Shown here one piece after another: positions 1 through 7,049 of a DNA stretch of 64,000 bases. Origin of the DNA: JAYFRL01 sp034925905 (GTDB lineage: Bacteria; Bacillota; Clostridia; Lachnospirales; Anaerotignaceae); assembly GCA_034925905.1 (NCBI GenBank), contig JAYFRL010000002.1, positions 19,730-83,729 of the forward strand, in the 5' to 3' direction. The notes beneath the pieces were generated by a model. The model ran no database searches. It was given only the letters and a program-made list of their open reading frames with translations, and was not told the DNA's origin. Made by a program: the position numbers and the translations under genes. How positions within the stretch are numbered: the stretch's first letter is position 1; each line of letters starts with the position of its first letter.

Positions 1-48
1 TCAAACGACATATATGAGTGCGCAAAAAATATTTTAAGGCAGGTATAA
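1..48 (+). CDS. 3' end of an upstream CDS, possibly 2-oxoacid dehydrogenase E1 beta
   Basis: An open frame runs in from the window edge and stops at a TAA at 46-48, encoding only 15 residues (SNDIYECAKNILRQV). The next ATG follows three bases later, so the two genes look translationally coupled. The tail is compatible with the C-terminus of an E1-beta subunit, which would suit the lipoyl-domain protein that follows, but 15 residues cannot prove a family. The operon assignment is inference from spacing. Confidence 0.35.
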   Translation, partial: SNDIYECAKNILRQV

Positions 49-51
49 AAA

Positions 52-330
52 ATGGGAAATTTCGTTGGAATGCCAAAGCTTGATTTAACAATGGATTCCG
101 GAATAATAACAAGCTGGAAGATAGAGGAAGGAAGCTATATCAGAAAGGATGAACCCTTGGCCGATATAGAAACAGGGAAATTAGCCCAGGAAATGTTAAG
201 CCCGTTTGAAGGAACGGTTTTAAAAATACTTATTGATGAGAATGTTGATGCGGATGTTGGAGTCCCTATAGCTTACATAGGCACACCGGGAGAGGAAATT
301 CCCCCTGCTCCCAAAAACTTGAATGATTAA
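52..330 (+). CDS. Free-standing lipoyl-domain protein
   Basis: A 92-residue protein that is a single biotinyl/lipoyl beta-barrel domain and nothing else. The swinging-arm turn reads IETGK (residues 39-43) in place of the usual ETDKA, so Lys43 is the expected lipoylation site. A biotin carrier would show MKM. A conserved SPFEGTV strand follows. Normal E2 proteins carry this domain fused to a subunit-binding and catalytic core; here it ends after a short Pro-rich tail, so it is a detached E2 arm or an H-protein-like carrier. It starts 3 nt after an upstream stop with an AAGGCAGG ribosome site, and lies 24 nt before a TRAP transporter. Its partner enzyme is probably encoded left of the window. 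Confidence 0.8.
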   Translation: MGNFVGMPKLDLTMDSGIITSWKIEEGSYIRKDEPLADIETGKLAQEMLSPFEGTVLKILIDENVDADVGVPIAYIGTPGEEIPPAPKNLND

Positions 331-354
331 TAATAAAAAAGAGGAGAGAACAAA

Positions 355-1413
355 ATGAAGAAACTTATTTCTTTGATTTTAGTATCAGCTATGGTTTTGG
401 GTGCGCTTTCAGGATGCGGAAATTCTAATAAAAAAGAAACCGGCGCTCCTGCCCAAAAGGAAACAAAAACGGAAACAGGCGAAGCTTCCGAATATGAAGA
501 AGCTACAATAAAAGTGGCTCATATTTTTGCCGAATCACATGCGTTACATAAGGGCCTCCAGAAATGGTCCGATATTACTGCGGAAAAAACAAACGGAAAG
601 GTTAAAATAGAAGTATATCCAAACGGCGTTTTAGGCAGTGAAAATGAAGGCCTCCAGCAGGTTATACAGGGAACCTTGCCTGCATGTCTGGTTTCGGCGG
701 CTGTTGTTTTCCAGAACTTTGACGGCAGAGCTAACGTTGAGGAGCTTCCTTTCCTCTGGAAAGACGCCGAGACGGCAAATGCGGCATACGACGGAGAATT
801 CGGACAGGCTTTTGCAAAAGATATTATAAATCCCCTTGGGCTTGAAACTCTTTGCTTCTTTGCAAACGGATTCAGACATTTCACAAACAATGTAAAGCCG
901 ATAACAAAGCCTGAGGACCTTAAAGGACTTAAGCTCAGAAGCTCTCCGCTTGAGTTGCGCATACAGATGTTTGAAGGACTTGGCGCAAGCATAACTCCAA
1001 TGACGCTGGGCGAGGTTTACACAGCCCTCCAGCAGGGAACGGTTGACGGGCAGGAAAATCCTTTCGGCATAATATTAACTGCAAACCTTGCCGAGGTTCA
1101 AAAATATCTCTCAATATCCGGACACATATATAACGCAGCAACCCTTGTTATAAACGATGATTTCTGGGCTTCTCTTCCCGAAAACACACAAAAGGCGCTT
1201 AAAGAAGCGGCGGATGAAGCAAAGGTATACCAAAGAGAAATCAATATTAAAGAAGATGCCGAGGCGCTTGAAAAGCTTAAAGAGCTTGGCATGGAAATTA
1301 ACGAGGTTGACCTTGAAGCTTTTAAAGAAGCTACAAAACCCGTTTGGGATTATTACACTGAAAAATACGGCTCAGACCTTGTAGACCTTGCTCTTAAATA
1401 CGCAAATAAATAA
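355..1413 (+). CDS. dctP: TRAP transporter solute-binding lipoprotein (DctP family)
   Basis: A 352-residue periplasmic-type binding protein held on the cell surface. It has a lipoprotein signal with lipobox LSGC (Cys21), a short Lys/Thr/Glu linker, then the DctP fold with the conserved block GLKLRSS. Arg195 in that block is the arginine that usually salt-bridges a substrate carboxylate. TLGEVYTALQQGTVDGQENP is the family signature. The substrate is therefore probably an organic acid, possibly a 2-oxo or hydroxy acid given the neighbouring lipoyl and SDR genes, but the exact ligand is not readable. GAGGAGAG precedes the ATG. The first gene of a P-Q-M operon, separated from dctQ by a strong hairpin. 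Confidence 0.93.
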   Translation: MKKLISLILVSAMVLGALSGCGNSNKKETGAPAQKETKTETGEASEYEEATIKVAHIFAESHALHKGLQKWSDITAEKTNGKVKIEVYPNGVLGSENEGLQQVIQGTLPACLVSAAVVFQNFDGRANVEELPFLWKDAETANAAYDGEFGQAFAKDIINPLGLETLCFFANGFRHFTNNVKPITKPEDLKGLKLRSSPLELRIQMFEGLGASITPMTLGEVYTALQQGTVDGQENPFGIILTANLAEVQKYLSISGHIYNAATLVINDDFWASLPENTQKALKEAADEAKVYQREINIKEDAEALEKLKELGMEINEVDLEAFKEATKPVWDYYTEKYGSDLVDLALKYANK

Positions 1414-1424
1414 ACCTGTTAAAA

Positions 1425-1461
1425 GCTGTGCGTGAGAGCTGCTTAAACTCTCACGCACAGC
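1425..1461 (+). terminator. Intercistronic hairpin between dctP and dctQ
   Basis: A perfect 14-bp stem (1425-1438 with 1448-1461) and a 9-nt loop. No T-run follows, so it is more likely a 3'-end stabiliser or partial terminator that raises binding-protein expression over the permease than a full stop. A hairpin occurs at the same place in the second TRAP operon (21308-21348). Confidence 0.7.
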
Positions 1462-1507
1462 CATATATGGCAGAAAATGAGGATTTACTTGATATCCGGA
1501 GGTAGAC

Positions 1508-1996
1508 ATGAAGATTTTAGACGGAATAATAAGAATATTAAGGGCCCTGTGCTGTTTTTTATTTGTGCTTATCATAGTGGTTATTTTTGCTCAGGTAATA
1601 GCTAGATATTGTTTTAACAGCGCATTTCATTGGGCGGAAGAGCTTTCCATGTATTCGACCATATGGATGGTATTTTTGGGCTCCGTTATAGTTACCGATG
1701 AAAGAGCGCATACAAGGATAACCTTTTTTGTTGAGCTTATGCCTAAAAAGGCCCAAAAATATATAAATACTTTTGCTTCGCTTTTGTGTATTGTTTTTCT
1801 TATATTTATGATGTATTACAGCAAGGATACCATGGCCGTAGGCATGAAGGCATACAGCTCGGGTATGAGAATACCCATGGGTGCGGTTTATATTTCGTTT
1901 CCTATAGGCGGGATACTTATGTGTCTGTATTTTGCGGTGAACATAATAAAAGACTTTTCAAAAGGAAATCTTGACGAAGGGAGTGACAAAGCATGA
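1508..1996 (+). CDS. dctQ: TRAP transporter small permease (DctQ family)
   Basis: A 162-residue membrane protein with four predicted helices, the layout of DctQ, which partners the large permease in Na+-driven TRAP uptake. Family features include VIARYCFNSAFHWAEE after the first helix and the WMVFLGSVIVTDERAHTRI segment after the second. GGAGG stands 6 nt before the ATG. The stop codon overlaps the start of dctM (ATGA), which implies coupled translation of the two permease subunits. Confidence 0.92.
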   Translation: MKILDGIIRILRALCCFLFVLIIVVIFAQVIARYCFNSAFHWAEELSMYSTIWMVFLGSVIVTDERAHTRITFFVELMPKKAQKYINTFASLLCIVFLIFMMYYSKDTMAVGMKAYSSGMRIPMGAVYISFPIGGILMCLYFAVNIIKDFSKGNLDEGSDKA

Positions 1997-3270
1997 CGGC
2001 AGTACTTTTTATTTCACTGGCTGTATGCCTTGCTATAGGCGTGCCTGTTGGCTTTGCAATAGGCATTTCCTCAATGGCATTTCTTATGGCAAGCGGAAGC
2101 GCGCCTCTTGCGATTATGTCGCAAAAGCTTGTTGACGGCCTAAACTCTTTTCCTCTGCTTGCCCTTCCGTTATTTGTAATAGCCGGAGACATAATGTCAT
2201 ACGGTTGCACCCCCAGGCTTATAAAATTTGCCAATCTTCTTTTGGGAAGAGCGCCGGGCGGCTTAGGCTCCGCCGGAATCGCAGGAAGCGCAGTCTTTGG
2301 AGCCATATCCGGCTCAGGAGTTGCAACAACGGCTGCTATGGGCGGGATTGTAGGGCCTGAAATGGTTAAAAACAAATATAAGCCGGGTTATACGGCTTCT
2401 GTTTTAACCGCCGCCGGGGTTTTAGGCTCGGTTATACCTCCAAGCCTTCCTTTGGTTGTTTATGCAAGCGCGTCAAACCAATCCATAAGGGCGCTTTTTA
2501 TGGCTAGCCTCACGCCCGGTCTTGTGTGCATAGCAGCTCTTATAGTTTTCAACACAATAGTATCGAAAAGAAACGGATACGGCTCTTCAAACATTAAATA
2601 TACCGTTAAAGAAAAAATAAAAATAACCCTTGACGCCATACCCACGCTGCTTATGCCCGTTATAGTTTTGGGCAGCGTTTTGGGAGGTATAATGACTCCT
2701 ACGGAATCTGCGGTTGTAGCGGTTGTTTATTCCTTTATACTTGCGACCTTTTTATATAAGGAGCTTAAGTTTAAAGATTTCATAAACATAACAACGCGTT
2801 CCGTTATAACAACCTCGGCAATAATGTTTATAATGGCATGCGCGGCTCCGTTCGGGTGGATAGTTGCGTTCAACAATATTCCTTCGGCAATGGCAGCGTC
2901 TATACTTGCCATAAGCTCAAACAAATATATCGTTCTTCTTCTTTTGATGATACTCATACTTTTCCTTGGCACGTTTATGGAGGGAATATCCATAATACTT
3001 ATTCTTACTCCTATTCTTCTGCCAATCATGAAGACTTTGGGTGTAGACCTTGTTCATTTCGGAATACTTATAAACCTTAACATATGCATAGGAGCGGCAA
3101 CCCCGCCTTTGGCAGTTTGCCTGTTTACAATGTGCAGGATACTTAAGATAAGGGTTGAAGACAGCTTCCCGGATATTTTGTATGTTGTGGCCATACTTTC
3201 AGCTGTGCTGGTCCTTTTGGTTTTTGTGCCTCAGATAGCCATGTGGCTTCCGGCACGCCTTTATGGATAA
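1993..3270 (+). CDS. dctM: TRAP transporter large permease (DctM family)
   Basis: A 425-residue membrane protein of the ion-transporter superfamily with about 12 hydrophobic segments. Family marks are AISGSGVATTAAMGGIVGPEM (a substrate and ion site loop), LGSVIPPSLPLVVYA, GIMTPTESAVVAVVYS, and INLNICIGAATPPLAVCLF near the C-terminus. It forms the transport channel with DctQ and receives ligand from the lipoprotein at 355. It is the last gene of the first TRAP operon; about 30 nt downstream a separate promoter begins a structured RNA candidate. Confidence 0.93.
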   Translation: MTAVLFISLAVCLAIGVPVGFAIGISSMAFLMASGSAPLAIMSQKLVDGLNSFPLLALPLFVIAGDIMSYGCTPRLIKFANLLLGRAPGGLGSAGIAGSAVFGAISGSGVATTAAMGGIVGPEMVKNKYKPGYTASVLTAAGVLGSVIPPSLPLVVYASASNQSIRALFMASLTPGLVCIAALIVFNTIVSKRNGYGSSNIKYTVKEKIKITLDAIPTLLMPVIVLGSVLGGIMTPTESAVVAVVYSFILATFLYKELKFKDFINITTRSVITTSAIMFIMACAAPFGWIVAFNNIPSAMAASILAISSNKYIVLLLLMILILFLGTFMEGISIILILTPILLPIMKTLGVDLVHFGILINLNICIGAATPPLAVCLFTMCRILKIRVEDSFPDILYVVAILSAVLVLLVFVPQIAMWLPARLYG

Positions 3271-3296
3271 AACATTTTTAAATTAAATTCGGCTAT

Positions 3297-3325
3297 TTGA
3301 CAACATCTGATTTTAAAAATATATT
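3297..3325 (+). promoter_or_regulatory. Sigma-A-type promoter for the downstream RNA
   Basis: TTGACA (3297-3302), a 17-nt spacer and TATATT (3320-3325). Transcription would start near 3332-3334, just before the structured segment. No open frame follows, so it should drive a non-coding RNA. Confidence 0.65.
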
Positions 3326-3332
3326 CTTTCCT

Positions 3333-3556
3333 CATTTAAGCCTTGCCGTTTTGGCCGCCGGGTTGACCGACCCGCATCCTTCCAAAAGGTTGATAACTCC
3401 CATACGGCAAGGCCTGAACTAAAGGCAATCACAAGGGTAAGCAATTGTTTGCCGCGCTGTTAAAAAAGTCCGTAAGCTTACCTCCATAAATTGGGCGCGT
3501 CTTACTAAGCCTTTCATGGAAACGAAAAACAACGGCTTTTTTTCTTTGCCGTTTGG
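3333..3556 (+). ncRNA. Structured non-coding RNA candidate, class unassigned
   Basis: This 338-nt gap has no credible gene but dense secondary structure behind a good promoter. A perfect 10-bp stem (3340-3349 with 3404-3413) closes a multibranch containing a CGGGT/ACCCG hairpin (3359-3374) and a CCTT/AAGG hairpin (3378-3389). A second long-range stem pairs 3436-3442 with 3476-3482. Near the 3' end AACGGC (3531-3536) is followed by seven Ts and can pair either with GCCGTT at 3345-3350 or at 3548-3553, so it may form the terminator. Size and isolated promoter resemble stand-alone clostridial RNAs such as raiA or 6S, but I cannot match a family consensus by eye. Confidence 0.5.
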
Positions 3557-3608
3557 CAGGATATTTTTATGTCCTGATTATGAAAACAGTTCTTTTCATG
3601 GCTGTGAT

Positions 3609-4067
3609 TTAATCATCTTCATCAGTCTTATTGTTAGTTACTTTTTTTACTACAGCTACGATTAATGTACTGAGCAAACCGACGGAGGCTACTATAAAAA
3701 GTATAAGCGCAGAATTGTCGTTTGTGTTTTCCGAAATTTGTGAAGCAGGTTGTCCGAATAGATTGATAGAGGCCAGTGTAAGCGTGATAGAAAAAACAAT
3801 AGAAATAATCAGGGTTATTACGGTTTTTTTGTTTTGAGCTTTTGGAGGAAGGTATGCGTTAAATGCGATTAGCCTTACAAGGTAGACGCTCATACAAACC
3901 ATAATAATAACCATAACATTGGCCGGATAGTTCAGCCATCGTACACCGTATCCATAAAGGCCGGAATCAATCAGAAGCACATAAAACATCAGCATAAACA
4001 TTTGACTTCCAATGCTGTTGCGCCGTCCTCTTTGCATTTCGTCTAAACCGTTTTTATTGTTCCTCAT
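3609..4067 (-). CDS. Small membrane protein paired with an Xre regulator
   Basis: 152 residues starting at MRNNKNGLDE. I choose this start because GGGAGG lies 9 nt upstream; two earlier in-frame ATGs abut that site. It has four predicted membrane segments (roughly residues 22-40, 48-68, 84-108 and 120-142) and a charged C-terminal tail. It overlaps the end of the Xre gene by 14 nt, the common layout of a small Xre repressor followed by an integral membrane protein. I do not recognise a transport or enzymatic motif. The function is unknown, possibly stress or envelope related. Confidence 0.7.
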   Translation of the reverse strand: MRNNKNGLDEMQRGRRNSIGSQMFMLMFYVLLIDSGLYGYGVRWLNYPANVMVIIMVCMSVYLVRLIAFNAYLPPKAQNKKTVITLIISIVFSITLTLASINLFGQPASQISENTNDNSALILFIVASVGLLSTLIVAVVKKVTNNKTDEDD

Positions 4068-4269
4068 AACCATCATCCTCCCAAAAAAGTTGGTCAAGCG
4101 TTTTTCCAAGTATTTTGCAAATAGCGATACAAAGCTTTATTGAGGGATTGTAATCGCCTTTTTCAATCGCGTTCATTGTTTGACGGGCTACTCCTACAGC
4201 TTCTGCAAGGTCTTTTTGGGACAGGTCTTTTGCTGCGCGTGCGGATTTTAACCGCAAGTTTTTACCCAT
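4054..4269 (-). CDS. Xre-family helix-turn-helix regulator
   Basis: 71 residues, nearly all HTH_3: LSQKDLAEAVGVARQTMNAIEKG followed by YNPSIKLCIAICKILGKTLDQLF. This is the YozG/Cro-like minimal DNA-binding protein. I start it at MGKNLRLKSA because AGAGGTGG stands 6 nt ahead; a longer frame to 4317 begins with an unrelated hydrophobic stretch. It is co-transcribed with the membrane gene downstream and probably controls its own promoter, which would lie in 4270-4360. Confidence 0.85.
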   Translation of the reverse strand: MGKNLRLKSARAAKDLSQKDLAEAVGVARQTMNAIEKGDYNPSIKLCIAICKILGKTLDQLFWEDDGYEEQ

Positions 4270-4323
4270 GTTTACCACCTCTAAAAGCACGATGGCATAA
4301 AAAAAGCAAAAAGTCAAGTATAT

Positions 4324-4351
4324 AAGACATAAATATTTATTTATATGACTT
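4324..4351. promoter_or_regulatory. Imperfect inverted repeat, candidate operator
   Basis: AAGACATAAATA (4324-4335) faces TATTTATATGACTT (4338-4351), complementary apart from a 2-nt bulge and one mismatch. It lies between the divergently transcribed Xre and SDR genes, where an autoregulator would bind. The sequence is AT-rich, so chance is possible. Confidence 0.3.
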
Positions 4352-4416
4352 AAATTAGTATATAGAGGTCTAAGCTGTGAGAAACGGATTATTTTTAGAA
4401 TATAAGGGATGACAAA

Positions 4417-5172
4417 GTGTTTGACTTAAAAGGACAAATTGCCATAGTTACGGGAGGGGGAATGGGGATAGGCAAAGCTGTTGCGGATTTTTTAAGCGGT
4501 GCGGGAGCAAGTGTTGCCATTGCCGATTATAATTTTGAAGCCGCAAAAAATACTGCCGGAGAATTTCAAGCCCGCGGAAGAGATGTTAAAGCGTTTCATG
4601 TTGATGTTTCGGATTCGAAAATGGTTTTGGATATGGTTAATGAAGTAAACAGGCTTTGGGGCGGAATAGATATACTTATAAACAACGCCGGTATTTTGCA
4701 GGATAAGTATGTAACGGAGATTTCAGAAGAAGATTGGGACAGGATGATTGACGTGCATATGAAAGGCGTCTTTTTTTGCACACGCGCCGTTATTCCGTTT
4801 ATGGCTGAAAAGAATTACGGACGTATAGTAAATATTGCCTCAACAGGGGCAAGGCAGGCAAACTATATGGCGGGCTCGCATTATTGCGCGGCAAAGGGAG
4901 GTATAGTTTCCTTTTCAAGACAGCTCGGCCAGCAGCTTTACCGCAAGGGGCTTGATATAACCATAAATAATGTTGCTCCGGGCACGATAAACACAGCTAT
5001 GGTGAGTATGCGGCCTCCTGAAACGATAAAATGGATTATAGGCCAGATACCTGTTCCGCGCCTTGGAGAAGTTGAGGATATAGGCTATGCCGTTTTGTTC
5101 CTTGCATCAAGGTGGGCCGGGTATATAATGGGTGAAACGCTGGATGTAAACGGCGGAAAATATATGACGTGA
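4417..5172 (+). CDS. Short-chain dehydrogenase/reductase (FabG-like)
   Basis: 251 residues, a classical SDR with all working parts: TGGGMGIG cofactor loop (12-19), NNAG (89-92), Ser142, Tyr156 and Lys160 (YCAAK), and a C-terminal WAGYIMGETLDVNGG. Asp37 after the second strand suggests NAD(H) preference. The start is GTG with AAGGGATG ahead. It is followed directly (GAGGAGG overlapping the stop) by a decayed paralogue. Likely substrates are hydroxy or oxo compounds; nearness to the TRAP operon suggests a role in catabolism of the imported acid, but this is inference. Confidence 0.88.
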   Translation: MFDLKGQIAIVTGGGMGIGKAVADFLSGAGASVAIADYNFEAAKNTAGEFQARGRDVKAFHVDVSDSKMVLDMVNEVNRLWGGIDILINNAGILQDKYVTEISEEDWDRMIDVHMKGVFFCTRAVIPFMAEKNYGRIVNIASTGARQANYMAGSHYCAAKGGIVSFSRQLGQQLYRKGLDITINNVAPGTINTAMVSMRPPETIKWIIGQIPVPRLGEVEDIGYAVLFLASRWAGYIMGETLDVNGGKYMT

Positions 5173-5184
5173 GGAGGCGTAAAA

Positions 5185-5967
5185 ATGAAAATAAATCTTG
5201 ATTGTATAGACAAATCAATGCTTAAGGGTAAGGTTGCTTTTGTTTCGGACGCTTCAAACGGAATATCAGAGGAAGTTATACGCCTTTTTGCGATGGCCTG
5301 AGCTGATATTGCGCTTAACGCCAAAGACGCCGCTGCCGAAGCACGGATAAAAGAAATACTTGATAAAGAAGGCGTAAGATACAAAATTTTTAATTTTACG
5401 TCTCTGGATTCAGAAAATATAAAAAATATGGTTAGTGAAACTAAAAAATGCCTTGGGAAGATACAAATACTTGTGAATTACTGCGATTTTGAGGAAAACA
5501 TACCGTTTTCGGAGACAAACGAAGAAAAATTCAGCCGTATGATAGAGCTTCATTTAACCAACGCATACCGTTTTTGCTATGCGGCTGTTCCGGGCATGAT
5601 AGAATCGGGATACGGAAGGATAATAAATATAGGTTCCGTTTCAGGCAAAACAGGAGGGTATGCCATTGGCGCGGGAGTTCATTACTGCGCTGCAGCAGGA
5701 GGGCTCTTGGGCCTTTCCCGTGGGCTTGCGCTTAAAGAAGTGAATAAAAAAATAACCGTGAATACGGTATGTCCGTCCATGGTTCGGCTTGAAGCCCAAA
5801 AAAGCAGAAGCAAAGAAGAAATAGAAACCATTAAAAAAGAACTTCCGTTTAACCGTTTTGCAGACCCTCTTGAAATAGCCGGAGGTGTGCTGTTTTTAGC
5901 CTCGCCTTTTACCGGTTGGATAACGGGATATTCGCTGGATATAAACGGCGGACTTTTTATGGACTGA
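5185..5967 (+). pseudogene. Decayed short-chain dehydrogenase with in-frame TGA and lost catalytic Lys
   Basis: The frame begins at ATG 5185 (GAGGAGG 7 nt ahead) and is open to 5967 except for one TGA at 5299-5301, codon 39, where SDRs have Gly in the GADIAL strand. GGA to TGA would be a single substitution. The protein is also eroded at its functional sites: the glycine-rich loop reads SDASNGIS, the NNAG motif reads NYCD, and the YxxxK motif reads YCAAA, so Lys is Ala (position 171) while Ser151 and Tyr167 remain. A product re-initiating at 5428 (179 aa) would lack the cofactor fold. Selenocysteine is unlikely because the site is not a Cys position. Confidence 0.8.
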
Positions 5968-5984
5968 TTAAGAGAAGGTTTTAT

Positions 5985-6026
5985 ATGGTTAAAATAAAAT
6001 TTAAGGAACCAAAAGCCTCCGTTTAA
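5985..6026 (+). pseudogene. Truncated start of a third gene in the SDR operon
   Basis: An ATG with a good ribosome site (AGAGAAGG) opens a frame of only 13 codons (MVKIKFKEPKASV) 17 nt after the decayed SDR. The initiation region looks real but the gene body is missing, as if cut by the event that brought in the cas block just to the right. This is an inference; a genuine leader peptide is the alternative. Confidence 0.4.
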
Positions 6027-6093
6027 AGATGCTGCAACTTAGGGATTTACGAAAACAAGTAAATTTTTGAGTGACATCTTCAGACGGTGGCAA

Positions 6094-6146
6094 AACAAAA
6101 GACCACCTACATCATGGTTAATGCTTGCTTGGACTGGTCTTTTGTT
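6094..6146 (-). terminator. Terminator of the cas operon (12-bp inverted repeat)
   Basis: A perfect 12-bp inverted repeat, AACAAAAGACCA (6094-6105) against TGGTCTTTTGTT (6135-6146), with a 29-nt interior. Read leftward it sits just after the cas7 stop codon and ends in a T-rich tail, so it can end the cas transcript. It could also be a remnant of an element end. Confidence 0.55.
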
Positions 6147-6154
6147 CTGTATAA

Positions 6155-7048
6155 TCAAATTAAATTAATGATTTGGGGGATACAAGCAGTCTGTGGAGTG
6201 GGGATTTCATAATCTGCAAAAGAACCAGGCTCTTCAACTTTGGCCGTAATCTGCAAAGAATGTTGAATCATCGCTGAGGTTTCTTTTGGCGTTTTTTCGT
6301 TGTGTTTCCACCAGTATACTCTGCATACCACGCAAGTACCATCAGGACGAGCAGAAGATGTGTCATTTTCAAATAATGTGCATAGGGATTTTTTTATTTT
6401 TTCTGCGTCCTCTTCTGTGAAGCCGGTTTTCTCGGCAAGCTGGCAATTGATACTGCCGCGAATCACATACAAGCCAAAGTTTACATAGTGCTTCATGCCC
6501 ATTGTATCAGAAGCCTTTCCTCTTTTTCCGGCTTCGGCATTTACGCTTTTTGTAATCTTCATATCAATTATTTCAATGGGGTCAACGCTGATTGCCTGTT
6601 GGATAGATACCGGTCCTCGAACGCCGACGGACAGTTGGCTCCCGTTTTCATCTTTTTGCTCTTTTGCTTTTTTCGTGTCTTTTTTAAAAGCAAACACTTG
6701 ACCGAAGGCTCTTACGTCTATCCATTTTTCACAGGCAATCTTGGCAAACAGTTCTGTGTCTGCATTCTTGCCTTTTTTGATTTCTGCTGCCAACTGTGAA
6801 TCACTCGCTGCACGATCTTTCAGATTGCGATATTCATCCGTTTCTCTTCCATCTGTTTGAACAAAGATGTACTCGCCCATATCCTGAAAGCGATTACGTA
6901 TTTTTCGTTTGATTGCCACATCAGAAAAAATACCATAACCGTCGTAATCCTCACGGGGGCGATTCCCGTTAAGCGGATCACCGTTGATATTCGCGCGTGT
7001 TACCGATACGATTGCTGCGAAATCGATCTTGTTTTGCAAAATAGCCAT
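6155..7048 (-). CDS. cas7: Type I-C Cascade backbone protein Cas7 (Csd2)
   Basis: 297 residues. The Csd2 opening is clear: FAAIVSVTRANINGDPLNGN followed by RPREDYDGYGIFSDVAIKRK, then IQQAISVDPIEI and a MKITKSVNAE strand. It polymerises along the crRNA spacer to form the Cascade backbone. I start at MAILQNKIDF, one base after the cas8c stop, with GAGAGGG ahead; the longer frame to 7111 only overlaps cas8c. It is the last cas gene of the operon. In complete I-C loci cas4-cas1-cas2 and the array normally follow, but here a terminator and chromosomal remnants follow. Confidence 0.93.
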   Translation of the reverse strand: MAILQNKIDFAAIVSVTRANINGDPLNGNRPREDYDGYGIFSDVAIKRKIRNRFQDMGEYIFVQTDGRETDEYRNLKDRAASDSQLAAEIKKGKNADTELFAKIACEKWIDVRAFGQVFAFKKDTKKAKEQKDENGSQLSVGVRGPVSIQQAISVDPIEIIDMKITKSVNAEAGKRGKASDTMGMKHYVNFGLYVIRGSINCQLAEKTGFTEEDAEKIKKSLCTLFENDTSSARPDGTCVVCRVYWWKHNEKTPKETSAMIQHSLQITAKVEEPGSFADYEIPTPQTACIPQIINLI

Positions 7049-7049
7049 C

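Noticed and set aside
519..992. Antisense frame inside the first dctP
   Set aside because: It is the shadow of a well-supported gene, with no ribosome site or recognisable domain.
3340..3556. tmRNA, RNase P RNA or 4.5S RNA
   Set aside because: The diagnostic conserved segments of these RNAs are not present.
5299..5301. TGA as selenocysteine in the second SDR
   Set aside because: The position aligns with a structural Gly, not a Cys, and other key motifs are also lost.
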